A stretch of 42,323 nt of DNA, from positions 505,554-547,876 of the forward strand of contig NC_090612.1 in NCBI RefSeq assembly GCF_004359215.1. The letters are read 5' to 3'. The notes under the pieces are model-generated. The model was not told the DNA's origin. It saw nothing but the letters and a program-made list of their open reading frames with translations, and did not search any database. Shown here one piece after another: positions 10,501 through 21,095 of this stretch. The stretch is from Bremia lactucae. Taxonomy: Eukaryota > Oomycota > Peronosporomycetes > Peronosporales > Peronosporaceae. A program made the translations under genes and the position numbers. Within the stretch, counting starts at the first letter, position 1. Every line of letters starts with the position of its first letter.

Positions 10501-10790
10501 GACAACCGATCTGGTTCCATGGTGCGTCCGAGTTCCAGTATGTCAAGGCAACTCGAATTGACACTTCAGAAGTCCAGCGTCGTAGCTTCTGTATGGTTGC
10601 AGAGCCCCAGCGCAGTTATCGTCAACACGTCGCCAACGCTTTCCAGATAAGAAGTCTCTCTGACTTCCTATGTCCGGATGGTTCATGGCCAAACGTCGAC
10701 GCTTTTGCTCGCTCTCATATCGACTACCAGTACACTGCTGTACCAGCTTACCAGCAATACAAGTGGCTCCGCGCACTCCATGTTGAAGCC
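7560..10790 (+). pseudogene. LINE ORF2 (APE endonuclease + reverse transcriptase), broken
   Basis: The endonuclease lies in frame 3 (7635-8850) with VNTNGI, VQETK, GRSGGVLTV, NVYSP, LGDLNTPLD, DSWR and NRLDYILMS; the last motif reads GNHLVH where active enzymes have S/GDH. A frameshift near 8850 moves the RT start to frame 1 (FGMDGLTAGFYQ, LLHKKGS). A deletion of roughly 80 nt at about 9250 removes the NYRPI block and returns to frame 3 (DQKAFVKGRSI, DFEKAYDRVNW). A TGA at 9441 replaces a Cys codon (the second LINE has MGCGGEF). Then follow TRGVKQGDPLSALLF and the catalytic FADDSTLL near 9675-9700. The open frame begins at 7560, overlaps ORF1 by 26 nt, and has no ATG before the middle of the endonuclease. 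The copy is non-functional as read. Confidence 0.9.
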
Positions 10791-10791
10791 N
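10791..10791. other. Single N joining LINE to a second helicase copy
   Basis: One ambiguous base sits exactly where the LINE reverse transcriptase stops and a mid-gene piece of the helicase begins. It is the likely point of an assembly join. Confidence 0.8.
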
Positions 10792-11649
10792 CTTCATCAG
10801 ATACATGAGGTACGTCATCTTGATCTGAGCCGGAATAAATAAATAAAATTGTTTTAAGGTCGCTACAGTTTTGACGCTGGGACTCGCATCAAAGCGAAAT
10901 GCACCCTTTGATAGCGCTGTTTGCTCCAATCGATCTAGATTTGCTGTCATTGTTGCAGAGAACAAAAGCGTCTGGCGCTTAGCGGGCAGCCTGGCCAAAA
11001 TAAAACTCAAATCCTTGGCAAAGGAAATATCAAGAAGTCGGTCTGCTTCATCAAGCACGACATACTTAATCAACGAAATATTTGGTGGTTCTACACGCAG
11101 CAGATGGTCGCGGAGTCGTCCTGGCGTAGCCACAATAATGTGTGGACGCTGCTGCAGTGTCAGCGACTGTTTTAGCATGTCCACGCCGCCGACGATTACA
11201 GCACAGCGTATGGCCATGGAGCTTCCAAAAGCATTAAATTGCTCAGAAATTTGAAAGGCCAGCTCTCTAGTGGGTGTCAGTACAAGAGCGTACGGACCAT
11301 AAGGGTCCTTGCTCAAAGTGTGGAGAATGGGTAGCGCGAACGCCGCCGTCTTGCCACTGCCAGTCTGCGCACAACCAATGACATCACGCCCACTCAAGAT
11401 AGGAGGTATACAGTGACTTTGCACTGGAGTGGGCTGGCGGATTCCCATCAATTCACAGCGCTTGACCAGCCAAGGGTCCACGCCGAGGTTCAGGAACGAA
11501 GTGAGCACATTTGGTGCATTTTCCACCAGCACTTTGTCGTTATTGCTATATGCCTCACTATCGGAGCTAGCCTCAGATTCTGAGGAGTCTTTAGGGATGG
11601 ATTCATCGCATGTTAACTTTCGTCGACGCTTACCAAATAGGACACTCAT
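10792..11649 (-). pseudogene. Truncated second copy of the DDX49/Dbp8-type helicase (codons 1-286)
   Basis: The sequence encodes the N-terminal 286 residues of the helicase at 1674-3206 without any change I can find. It includes the Q motif, Walker A, DEAD and SAT, then stops at the N at 10791, so lobe 2 is absent. A longer open frame reading through the N into antisense LINE sequence is an artefact. If the duplication is an assembly artefact, this is the other allele of the same gene rather than a pseudogene. Confidence 0.9.
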
Positions 11650-13222
11650 GGCAATAGTTGCAATAACCTATTGACGGCAAGCCATTCACTGGGGTCAAAT
11701 GTCCAAGCTATGAATATTTTAGCATTTTTGAGCTGAGAATGTGACTTTTTAAGCGCACTCAAAATATCACGTTAAAATTGTAATTGAAGTTTTCTTTGAT
11801 GAAATCATTTAATGGTGCCAAATTAAAGTATCAGTTTTTCAAAGAAATACATCGCATGCCTAAATAACTTTCTAGACCGCCCAATTTGCACCGTTTCAAT
11901 TTTATACATCAACACGATAACGTACATTTGCTGCGCAAGAGTGTAAATTTTTAGGCCAGGTTATACTATTCTTAACTGGTTCATGTTCATATCGCTCTAC
12001 TGGATACTCCCTAAACTAAGTAGTGTTCCGTGGCAGCGTGTGCGAGATCTTCAAGGGAAGTAACACATTTACCACACTCCGAAAGGCTGCCATAGACTAT
12101 TCTCAATTAATCCGAAGAGCGTGACACATGATATTACAGCTGCGGAAGCTGTTGTTAGTCATGGCTTTACCATTGGATAACTTTGGCATGTTCGATAATA
12201 CATCCGTCCTCATCGAGCAAGCAGCAAACGCGACCCGAACGAGCTTTGCGAAGGTTGAGCTCTAAGGAAAATGACACTGGCTTCATTTACCCGTAATATA
12301 GGTGCTAACAATGGTAAGTCGAATAGCATACGTCATTCAAACCACAGTGACGAAGCTGGGTCGTTCAAGACATATACACCTGCAGGAAGACGGTACATCG
12401 TCATGACTGTTCTCGTTATGTGTATGTCTACTTCATGCGGAAGGAAAGCGACGTGCTGAGGCACTTTCACAAATACCAAGTGGAGGCCGAGAAACAGCAG
12501 CAGTCGGTGTCAATTTACATTCTTCGAGTCGACACCGGAGGAAATTATTGTAGTAACGCATTTACTCGATTTCTACGCAAAGAAGGAATCGTGCATCAGA
12601 CGAGCGCCCCGTACTCTCCCTAGCAAAATGGACGTGCTGAATGTATATATCGTACGTTGATGGAGAAGGCTTGAGTCATGCTTCACTACAACGCTGTGAA
12701 ATCAAAATGGTGGGCGGGGGCTATAAGTTGTTCAACTTATTTGGTCAACCAGTTTTTCTTCATTCGCATACAGCAATATTCCCTACGAGAGCTAGACAGG
12801 CTAGCTCCCAAAATTCAGCTTCTTGCTAGTAATTGGGAAAAGGCTTTGCGCAAATCTCGAAAGAAAAACGCTTTAAGCTCGACGCTAAAGCATTCCAATG
12901 CATATTGTTGGGTTCTCGTTGACGTCGAAGGCATACCGTGTAGTAGGTTTATGACCAGACCGTCTCGTGATATCTCGCTTAATATCGTTCAATGAATGTA
13001 CAACGCTCAGTACCGCGGCAACTTCAACGCTTGGGTGCTTCGAATTCGAATGCAGCCCGAAAGTATCTCACATGACGAAAGTACTACCCCCTATTGTTGA
13101 TTCATAGGGGGTAATATCGTAAATTTCACTTTCGATCTTGGTATTGGCATTAAAAGCGTCACTACTGACCAAGATGATCAAGTAAATAAAGATTGAGCAT
13201 ATGGCTCTTAATCAACCAATTG
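10792..13222. repeat. Copy 2 of the 2.43-kb duplication
   Basis: Matches 2349-4780 with an offset of 8443 (8442 after a 1-bp indel near 12990). It begins in the middle of a helicase codon run and ends at the LINE insertion point of copy 1, after which it carries uninterrupted copia sequence. The non-coding interval 11650-12082 equals 3207-3639. Confidence 0.95.
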
Positions 13223-13800
13223 TTGCGCCTAATCGCGAGCCCACCATCATCTCTGATCACAATTTCAGTTAAACGGGATGAGACAAGAGCCATTTTCCGG
13301 TACAAAGCTCGACTTGATGCTAAAGGGTACTCGCAGACCCCAATTCGCGACTACAGTTACAGTTAGCAATAGCTCATCACTCCGAGTTTGTTTACATATC
13401 TAGACTACAAATTGAGAATAGTAATATCGGTACAACTTTTCTATACGGTGAAGTAGAAGAGCGCGTGTACATGGCGATTCCAAAAGGTCTTGATATCGAT
13501 GAAAAAGAGATATTGTGTGCTAGCTTGACAAGGCACAAGCAGATTCGAAACATTTTTCAGCGAGGTTTCACACCACTTAGGTTCTAATCGTGTATTTTCA
13601 TGCGCCGTGTAAGTTCTGGTGGTCAAATTCTCGTGAGATCTTATTTTAACGACATGCTAGTCACAGTTTTATCCAAGGAGATGATGGCGTATTCTCAAGC
13701 CTCGAAAAAGAGTTTCGACTCAAGCGCCTAGGTACTACGCGGATTGTCGTTGAAATGGAAATACGTCGGGATTGCTCATGAAAGACGATGCATATATCCC
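12083..13800 (+). pseudogene. Same Ty1/copia remnant without the LINE, extending into reverse transcriptase
   Basis: The first part equals 3640-4780. After 13222 it continues with QPIVAPNREP and then copia RT pieces: RYKARLDAKGYSQTP near 13300, an IAHHSEFVY/LQIEN segment near 13370-13410, GTTFLYGEVEERVYMAIPKGLDIDEKE near 13430-13510, and DDGVFSSLEKEFRLKRLGTTRIVVEMEIR near 13680-13775. These normally form one RT domain but are split by stops and frameshifts. The order matches copia pol and proves that the LINE at 4781 landed inside this element. Confidence 0.85.
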
Positions 13801-15029
13801 AGCAACGATATAATAATTGTTAAGGACAGAAAAATGCTAAGGTATCTATGAATCCGCGCGAAATCAGCTCAAATCTTATATAAGAAGAAGAAGATGACGA
13901 GCTTGAACATCGTTCGTTCTTCAATTAGCAGCCACTACTGTTATCATATGTACGCGGCCAGACGTCGTATACATCAGCGGCAAACTAAGAAAGCACTGTG
14001 ACCGAACGACAATGCAGCATTGGAGAGCAGGAATCAAGGTCGTTCGCTATCTGAAAGCGATCATAACTCAAGGGCTCTAAATCAACAGCAGCTCGTAACT
14101 CTGCAGTTCTTCAGACTCCGACTGGGCTGACATTATTGATCGCCGGTCAATTTTAGGAATTGCGGTGATGCCCTCGTAATCTACAAGTGTAAAACCGTAA
14201 AAAAAGCGTTGCGTTAAGTGCTGCGGAAGCGGAAGATGTTGCACTTTCAATATGCATGAATGTCAATTTTTTATTTCCTTGTATCAGCTTTCGCAGACGG
14301 AGAACACGACAGCTACGTCTGACAAATTGTCAGTATCGAATAGCATTGTGCATCATGGTGGTCAAATGAATTTTCAAAAATAAAAGCGGCGAATTGTTTG
14401 CTCCCTAATTATATCATCGGTCAAGGTCCTCACCACCATACTAGTTTTGAACCTCTTTGTATCGAGCTATTTAAAGCTTAAAAACAAATACGTCATTGTG
14501 TCCGTACTCACCGTGCTATTTGGCGTATTTTTTCCAGCTATTTACGATGCCTTACCGTGCTCAAGTGATAGCATAAGTTCTGAGAATCGAGCTGTATTTC
14601 AGAATATTTCCATAAGCATAATCTGGCACATCACCAACAGCTTCCTTTCTTAAGCATAACTGCCTATGTCCCTAAAAGCAGTAGATAAGCAAGCAAAGTG
14701 ACAAAGCGGCAACAGCTTTCTTTTATAGTAAAAATGTACAACTGCCCAACTCCATATAAGCAGTAGATAAGAAATTCAATAGTAGTTGGGCGGTTCTGTT
14801 GTCGACCCTAAGCGTAAAGCCTTTGTTCGGAAGAACAATACTTAAAAACGATAGTGTTGAGCTTCTACATGCGTACTTTGCAAATAATAATGCGGCATAT
14901 GCCTAAATAGTATTTCTTTCGCCCGATTGATACCTTGCTTCGATTTGTCAGCATTGAAAATGGGCTTTGGGGTAGGATGAATTGTCGAACAATCCGGCGA
15001 TTGTTTCTGATGTGTTTTGAGATCACTGA
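13801..15029. other. Transposon-derived or intergenic sequence without clear genes
   Basis: The sequence follows the copia RT remnant and precedes the second LINE. A tatataag box near 13880 could mark an old LTR or promoter, but I find no matching second copy. A short frame at 14447-14653 has no ATG start and one hydrophobic stretch; I do not call it a gene. Confidence 0.35.
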
Positions 15030-17857
15030 GGTTCGATCCTAGGAGATCTTAAAAACATTGCTGGTCAGCCACCTGGACCAAGCGAACCTGTGATGAATTG
15101 CCTGATTAATACTATCGACAAGACTTTCTCGGACGAGGAGGCATCGGTGCTAAACGCTCCTGTCACTGCGAGTCATCTGGCGGCATCATTCGGAAGATGT
15201 GTGCCCACTCCGCACATGGACTGGATGGCTTTACAGCAGCTTTCTATCAAGCTGCACCAGATGTGTTCAGAGAGTGCCTCGAGATCGTTTTAACTTTCAA
15301 CTTGCTCGGGGTAAACTTCTGCCGTGCCAGCGACAGTGTGCCATCAGTCTACTGCACAAGAAATGTGGGCATGCAAACATTGGTAATTACAGGCCCATCG
15401 CGCTCAATATGTGTTGATGTGAAAGCCCTATCGAAGGTGCTTTCTTTCCACCTTCAGATGTACTTACCCAAAGTTGTGTATCCTAACAAAAGCCTTTGTA
15501 AAAGGTTGACTAATGTATATACGTTCGTTTTCTATCTGATCTTCAGGACCCTTGTTACGAGAGTGAAGTACTGATGGGTATGCTGTTTTTTCAATCTTGA
15601 AAAGGCGTACGATCGGGCCAATTGGAACTACATGTTTAAGACTCTCGACCCGATGGGTTGTGGTGGAGAGTTCTCGCGTTGGGTGCAACTCCTGTACAGA
15701 AAACCAGAAGCGCGTTTCATGATTAAACGTCATGTGCTGGACGCCATATGACCAACACGCGGTGTCAAACAAAGTGATCCACTTTCAGCATTGTTATTTC
15801 TCCTTGTGATTGAACCGCTTAGGAACCCTGCTCCGGCACCATGAGAAACGTGGCATCTGCCTTACGGGTGGTTTCACGGAAACCAGTATTTTCTTTGCTG
15901 ATATATCAACACTTCTAAGTAGTTCGTGGGGTGAAATCCAAGCACAGCTTGAACTTGTAGATGATTTCTGCCGAGGGTGGGTGTGAAGCTCAACAGGACC
16001 AAGTGTGGGTTAAAGAGCCTTGACCGATCAAGAGCCGCGCCTCATATGGAGGACCTGCTGTCACTGTGTTTCGCTGGCATGGTGAGATACCTTGGAATTC
16101 TCTTTGGCCAGCACATTACCAGTGAAGATATTATCAGTTTTCTCGATAAGCGTTTCTATGACGGTTTCAAAATGTCGCACCGGCGACCGCGTACGATTAA
16201 TGGTCGCCTCCTCATCGCTCCGACTATGGTCTTGTCGCAACCTTGGCACTTCACCATGCACGTCGTCGTGTCCGATCGCTTGCTGAAACAATGGCAAGCC
16301 GCTCTGCATCGCTTTGTTTTTGGTAGAAAGTATGAGCGGGGTGAGAGATACTTCCAGCTGGGGACCGAACGAAAAAATTCTGCGCAAATGTCGTGATGAA
16401 GGCGGGCTCCAACTTCCCAACGACCTAGAGCACAACACGTATATAACCGCTTCTCCAGTTTGTGCGTAACGCTGACCCAACAGTTTCAATTGGACCACGC
16501 CGGGTCTACCACTCATTGCGGATATCTTCACCGACTCGTTCAACGTCAGCTTGACTTTTTGACGATAAATCCCCGTCGCTACGGCATTGATCTCAACTGG
16601 GCCAATCTACCGATCTGGTGGCGTATCACGTGGCGCAATTAGTTTGAACTTCGATGGCCTTTGACTTGGCAGGATCTGAAACGCAACACAAGACTCGCGT
16701 ACACGATGCAAGAGCCTATCTGGCTTCACGGGGATCCGATCTTTCAGTACGAAGGGCAGTCGCATCTTTCTTAACAAACTAAATCCATGCGCAAGCTGCG
16801 GCTGGATTTAGTTTGTTAAGAAAGATGCGCGCATATTGGTAGAGCCACAGAGAAGTTTCCGTCGTCACGTGGCGTGTACCTTCCGGGTACGCGCCCTAGC
16901 AGACGTGCTAGACATGCTGATCATTGGCTTTCCTAAGAACGTTTGCTGCCAGCCATATTGACTACAGCTACGCTGCAGTACACAATTTCGGCGGCTCAAG
17001 ACCCTCTATCGTAACCTCCTGCAAGTGTTTCATAGGGTTGCAGCCATATGCAGTTTGCCTGTGGATGGTGTGTTTTCACGCACGTCAAGAACTTCGGCGC
17101 CTTACGTGGGAGTGAATGGCAACGGCCAAACGCGTCGCGCCCAATGTGTCTCGATTTATGATTTTACGTTTGATTCAGAAACCAAATTCCCAATCAGGCC
17201 TCATCCTATTATGATACATGACAACAAAGCATCCGAAGCGGAAGTGAAACGCTTTGTACGATTACGGATTTGAATTTGAAGGATATTTTTGACCTTTTTT
17301 GAAGGTCTACAGTTCCGTGTTGCTTTCCAACTGCTTCCAGCTCGCTCTCGTTTCTCATTAATGTCCGCGACGGCTCCAAACATCATATACTGTCCAAAGG
17401 ATGGTTGCAATTCGGTTGATACCGTACGCCATTTGTTTTTCGAATGCACTTTGGCTGCTGCTCTGTGGACATGCATTGGCCATGATTAAAATGTTTTTTT
17501 TTCCAGAGATCAAGTTAGATTGTCATTGCCCTCGGACGTCTGCCTAGAATCATTGATAAGTGGGATACCGATCGATCGGAGATCGAGGACATGTGGAATG
17601 TACTCCGTTCGGTCACTCTTCACTTGCTGTGGTCTGCACGCAACAGTCGGTTGTACAGCCCGATGCCAACCATTCCGGCTTTGTGGGTGATCTATGCCAC
17701 TTTTAGTTTTCATATTCGCGCTTTCTTTCGCCGGACCTATGATGATTTAGAACAACCATCGCTTCGTTGGGTGCTGCAAGAGTTCAAGCGAAGTCCGTTT
17801 TTAGGAGGATTCGTGCAACAAAACGAGGCGCTCTTTCACGTACGGTGCCTAGCTTAA
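15030..17857 (+). pseudogene. Second LINE, 5'-truncated ORF2, heavily decayed
   Basis: Translated pieces in changing frames follow the ORF2 order of the LINE at 4781. They are GLDGFTAAFYQAAPDVFREC near 15205, GNYRPIALN and DVKALSKVLSFHLQ near 15380-15455 (the block deleted in the other LINE), LEKAYDRANWNYMFKTLDPMGCGGEF near 15595-15670, TRGVKQSDPLSALLFLLVIEPL near 15755, FADISTLLSS near 15890 (the FADD catalytic site is lost), KFLGLLFG-like RYLGILFGQHIT near 16090, and NGRLLIAPTMVLSQPWHF near 16195. The C-terminal zinc finger with CPKDGCNSVDTVRHLFFEC is near 17390-17450. The copy ends with FVQQNEALFHVRCLA at 17855. Many stops make it non-functional. It belongs to the same clade as the first LINE but is clearly diverged from it. 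Confidence 0.88.
16761..16829. repeat. Perfect 27-bp inverted repeat with 15-nt loop
   Basis: The left arm at 16761-16787 (cgcatctttcttaacaaact then aaatcca) is the exact reverse complement of the right arm at 16803-16829. The loop is 16788-16802. It sits inside the decayed LINE where the first LINE encodes TRIDTSEVQRRSFC, so it is an insertion or replacement within the retroelement. Confidence 0.97.
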
Positions 17858-18239
17858 CTGCTGTTGTGATGCACTGCGGGAGTAAATATATTATGTGCTA
17901 TTCGGACCTCAAGAGCTGACTCACGCCATCATCAATCAGTTCGACAAATTCACCCGTCCATGACACGACAAGCCAGCCAACACAAGTATTGAATGACGAG
18001 AATTGTTAATTGTCGTCAACATTACAACCCTCTACATATATTTTAGACGATGTAAATTTGTAGTCTTCGTATTATAACTATTTAAAGTATAATACAGACA
18101 CCTTTACAATAAAATGACGTTTCAATAAAGTTTATGTAAGAAAGTGCATAATCAGTCATCAAGTTACATAAAAAGTCAACGAGTTGGTTAGTGATCGGTT
18201 TAACAAGGTTTGATAAGATCATCGGCTTCCAATATTTTC
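17858..18239. other. LINE 3' flank and upstream region of the DUF1772 gene
   Basis: Non-coding. Two aataaa signals occur near 18109 and 18125 and could end the LINE transcript. The promoter of the gene at 18240 must lie here, but I see no complete Inr+FPR motif. Confidence 0.4.
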
Positions 18240-18749
18240 ATGGGAATAGACGCTGAGGCGCTGGCGCAGGTTGCAGCTACAGGCTTAGCGGGCATCTTCT
18301 CTGGTGCTTCCATATACATCACCGTGGCACAGCATCCGGCTCTTATAGAAATGGACGCACTCGTTTTTCAAGCGCCTTTTTTTCGGCGCATGTATTTCTA
18401 CGCAGCACGTATGCAGGGCCCACTGGCGGTCGGCAGCAGTTTGAGTGCGCTGTTTGTGGCGTGGCTGCAAAGTCAGCGTGGATCGTATGCGGGTATGCCG
18501 CGCCTTTGGTTGACAAGTGGCTGTCTCATTGGTAGTATCGTGCCCTTCACGATGCTGAAGATGCTAGCACTTAACAACAAGCTCGTAGATTCCAAGTGCT
18601 GCGCGCAACATAGCCAATCGTGGATGCGAGAGATGTTGCAACGTTGGGGGAAGCTCCACGCTGTGCGCTCGAGTGCCAGCGTAGTGGCATTTTTTGGGAT
18701 GCTTGTGGCTATGGCATGTGATGGAGATCGGATTAGGGCTGTCATCTGA
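18240..18749 (+). CDS. DUF1772-like four-helix membrane protein
   Basis: The 169-residue product starts at the ATG at 18240. It has four hydrophobic segments: around residues 9-30 (AATGLAGIFSGASIYITVAQ), 62-80 (AVGSSLSALFVAW), 90-110 (WLTSGCLIGSIVPFTMLKM) and 145-163 (SSASVVAFFGMLVAMA). The GIFSGASIYITVAQHPA opening, with a polar 'HPA' just after helix 1, and the overall length and layout fit the DUF1772 (anthrone oxygenase-like) family. Members are integral membrane proteins, some linked to oxidation of aromatic polyketides, but most have no known role. No substrate can be inferred here. It lies just upstream of and on the same strand as the coiled-coil gene. Confidence 0.75.
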   Translation: MGIDAEALAQVAATGLAGIFSGASIYITVAQHPALIEMDALVFQAPFFRRMYFYAARMQGPLAVGSSLSALFVAWLQSQRGSYAGMPRLWLTSGCLIGSIVPFTMLKMLALNNKLVDSKCCAQHSQSWMREMLQRWGKLHAVRSSASVVAFFGMLVAMACDGDRIRAVI

Positions 18750-18799
18750 TGTAAAGGTGGAAGGATGTATTTTATTGGCTTCTAACAATCCCAAGTCTC

Positions 18800-20231
18800 A
18801 TGTCACGGCACGTAAAACAAATTTGGGAAAGGGCAAGACTAAGAAAAAAATACTTTTCGCCCAGGCGCAGTGTTGACAAAGCTGAAGCGGGATTAATTTG
18901 CAACGCCGTGGATTTACGTAAGCTCGACATACGGAACGATTAAGCTTCGTATATGGTATGCTTAGTAGCTTTATTGTCGTGAAATGTCCGTTTAACTTCA
19001 GATCGTCTGCTTTCTAAAGAGGATCCAAGAGCTGCGCTGCTTTAGTGATCTCATCGTTGAGAACGCTCACCAGCTTTTGCTCCTGCTGTCTACCAGTGCC
19101 CAAAAAGTCCACACCGAAGTCACGAAAATACTGCAACGGATTTACGCTTTTTTATTCGCGACTGCACCCTCGAGAATTTACCAAGCAACGGTTGACTCCA
19201 GTCGGTGGCTCGCTGGGTTGCTTAAGGACGTACGTTATGAAAGTATACGAAGTGAGCCATTTGCCAGCGGTAATTCATCGTTGGCTACGGACATGCCGAG
19301 CTTAGAAGGCGTGCGATTGAGTGAGGCCTTTACAGCCGAAGACATCAGCTCATCCCACTCGCTTGAAACGGCCTGCAAGAATTATATGGATCGATGCAAA
19401 AGTCTTGAACACGCTAATGTCAGTCTAGCTAAACAAGTTGAGGAATTAAGAGAGCAATTAAAAGTAGCACGCGTCGATGTTTTCCAGACGCAGCAAACAC
19501 CGGAGCAGGATGTAACGATGCTTCAAGCTCGAAACGATGATCACCTTGGCCGAATACACGAGTTCCTGGAGAATTTGAACGATCGTCATCCGTCGAAGTT
19601 TCTTGAGTCAGTTTCTGCAGAATGTGGCCCACATGCTACAATGATCAATAATCCGCGCGAAGGCCTTGCTACAGCACCGACAGGTAAAAAGTCGTCACCG
19701 AATGAAAGCTTTCGTGAAAATGAAGAAGACGTGAATGAAGTGGATGAACTTGTAAACCGCAGTGAGCCTGCGAGACTGGAGCGGCAGCAATCAACCCAGC
19801 ATTCCATGGATCGACAATACTCGAGATGCTCATTAATTCCCGTTTCTTCCGTTACAGCAACTTCCAAATACGAAGATTGCGATTACCAGCAGCTCACCAA
19901 ATTGCGAAGTAGTGAAGAACAGAGCGATAATTGGTACAGACACGCCCTGCGTTCACTAAATGGTAAACGTAAGCAACGTGGGTATGAGCACAACTTGAAA
20001 GCTCAGTCTGCTGACAAGCTTGGCCTGGTTGCTACAACGCCACATGCAGCATGGAAGGAGGCTCCATTTGACGATGATCAGGAATTCGTGCGGCTCCTTT
20101 CCGTCGCTAAAGACGGCGATGACTCGACTTGGTACCGCCAAGCGCTGCAGCATTTAAAAAATGAGCGCAAAGACCGTGCAAGCCTTGGCGACTGCGATTC
20201 CTTGGCTTCCACCGATCCCATTTATGAGTAG
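18800..20231 (+). CDS. Coiled-coil protein of unknown function, probably two exons
   Basis: The open frame from 18996 to 20231 has no ATG near its start. A 40-codon exon starting at the ATG at 18800 (MSRHVKQIWERARLRKKYF...) ends at a gtaagc donor at 18918. A ccaag acceptor ending at 19029 joins it in phase, giving exons 18800-18917 and 19030-20231 and a product of about 439 residues. Early residues contain a Leu-rich helix (NAHQLLLLLSTSA). A heptad-like coiled coil follows (ETACKNYMDRCKSLEHANVS...VEELREQLKVA), then a long polar, Ser/Glu-rich region. Near the C-terminus a motif is repeated: DNWYRHALRSLNGKRKQRG and DSTWYRQALQHLKNERKDR, about 60 residues apart. I do not recognise the family. A single-exon reading with a non-ATG start is the alternative; the intron is inferred from splice signals only. 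Confidence 0.65.
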
Positions 20232-21095
20232 CTTTGCATTTAAGTAAATAGCCGTGCGTGAGCATCATTTAAGGCGGACCGATTTTGGCTGATGCAGCTC
20301 ATTAAAGTTATTAATTTAGCTACCTCAGCGGCAGTAAGTTGTAGTGACCTTTCAAAATAATTTACGTCAAAGTTTTGATGGTATAACTTTTTACGAAGCC
20401 TAAATAATATTAGTCGTGCTATTGAGACAATATTCTGCACTCTTGTCAGGTCGATGAGTGCCGACCGCCAACATCATAAGAAAATAAAAGATACTTATTA
20501 TGACCGGTAGCATTTTTTTTATACCACCGATAAAAATATTATTTACCGATTTCTCTCTAATCACTAATATTCGGCGTAAAAGCTGTCGTTATTAAATTTT
20601 TATTATGCCCTGACGTATCTTATGTGAGCAAAATATCCAAGTTTTCATAATTGACCAAGTTGCTGTTTTGAAAGTGCAGGGCAAATTTCCTGGCAATTTC
20701 ACCTTGTTTGCTGGATATAGGCCTTTCGAATGAAAAACTACGGCTTAGTTAGAGCTAGGCTAAGCACCATCTGATATTTCATGTTGCGCATGAATGCCCA
20801 GAGTGATTAGGAGCCTGTCCGAGCAAAAGATTCGATCTCATTGCTAAATTAGTTCCCACCCATTTTGTGATAGGCATCACGCCTTTTTATGTATGCTCTC
20901 TTCAGATCCTAATGTCAATCTCCCAGCTAATTTGATATTTTTGCTGAGTAGACCATTAATGTTGACGATGTAGTCGTCGACTCAAAGATCGATTTAGCAG
21001 TCGACAGGTTACTTAACATTATTCAAAAAAACTAACTGAACTTAAGGAGAGACTATGGTTTGTTGACCATTCTACACTAATCTGACAAGTTGGAC
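20232..21095. other. Intergenic between convergent genes
   Basis: AT-rich spacer between the 3' ends of the coiled-coil gene (plus) and the secreted acidic protein gene (minus). An aataaa-type signal occurs near 20481. No ORF or repeat is supported. Confidence 0.5.

Larger units (their letters stand above)
4781..10790 (+). mobile_element. Non-LTR retrotransposon (Tx1/L1-like LINE), 3' end missing
   Basis: The left edge is set by comparison with the duplicate locus: both copies are the same up to ...caaccaattg, then copy 1 runs into the LINE and copy 2 runs on in copia sequence. The element has a 90-nt leader, a long ORF1 (4871-7585), and an ORF2 with APE-type endonuclease and reverse transcriptase. 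It stops at the single N at 10791, before the C-terminal CCHC (zf-RVT) domain that the second LINE in this window retains near 17390. No 3' UTR, tail or target-site duplication can be seen. Base composition is GC-richer than the flanks. Confidence 0.93.

Noticed and set aside
10543..11649. Helicase ORF apparently fused to a novel C-terminus
   Set aside because: The extra residues are antisense LINE sequence read through the N at 10791.
14447..14653. Possible small membrane protein
   Set aside because: No ATG start and no recognisable homology; lies in transposon-derived sequence.
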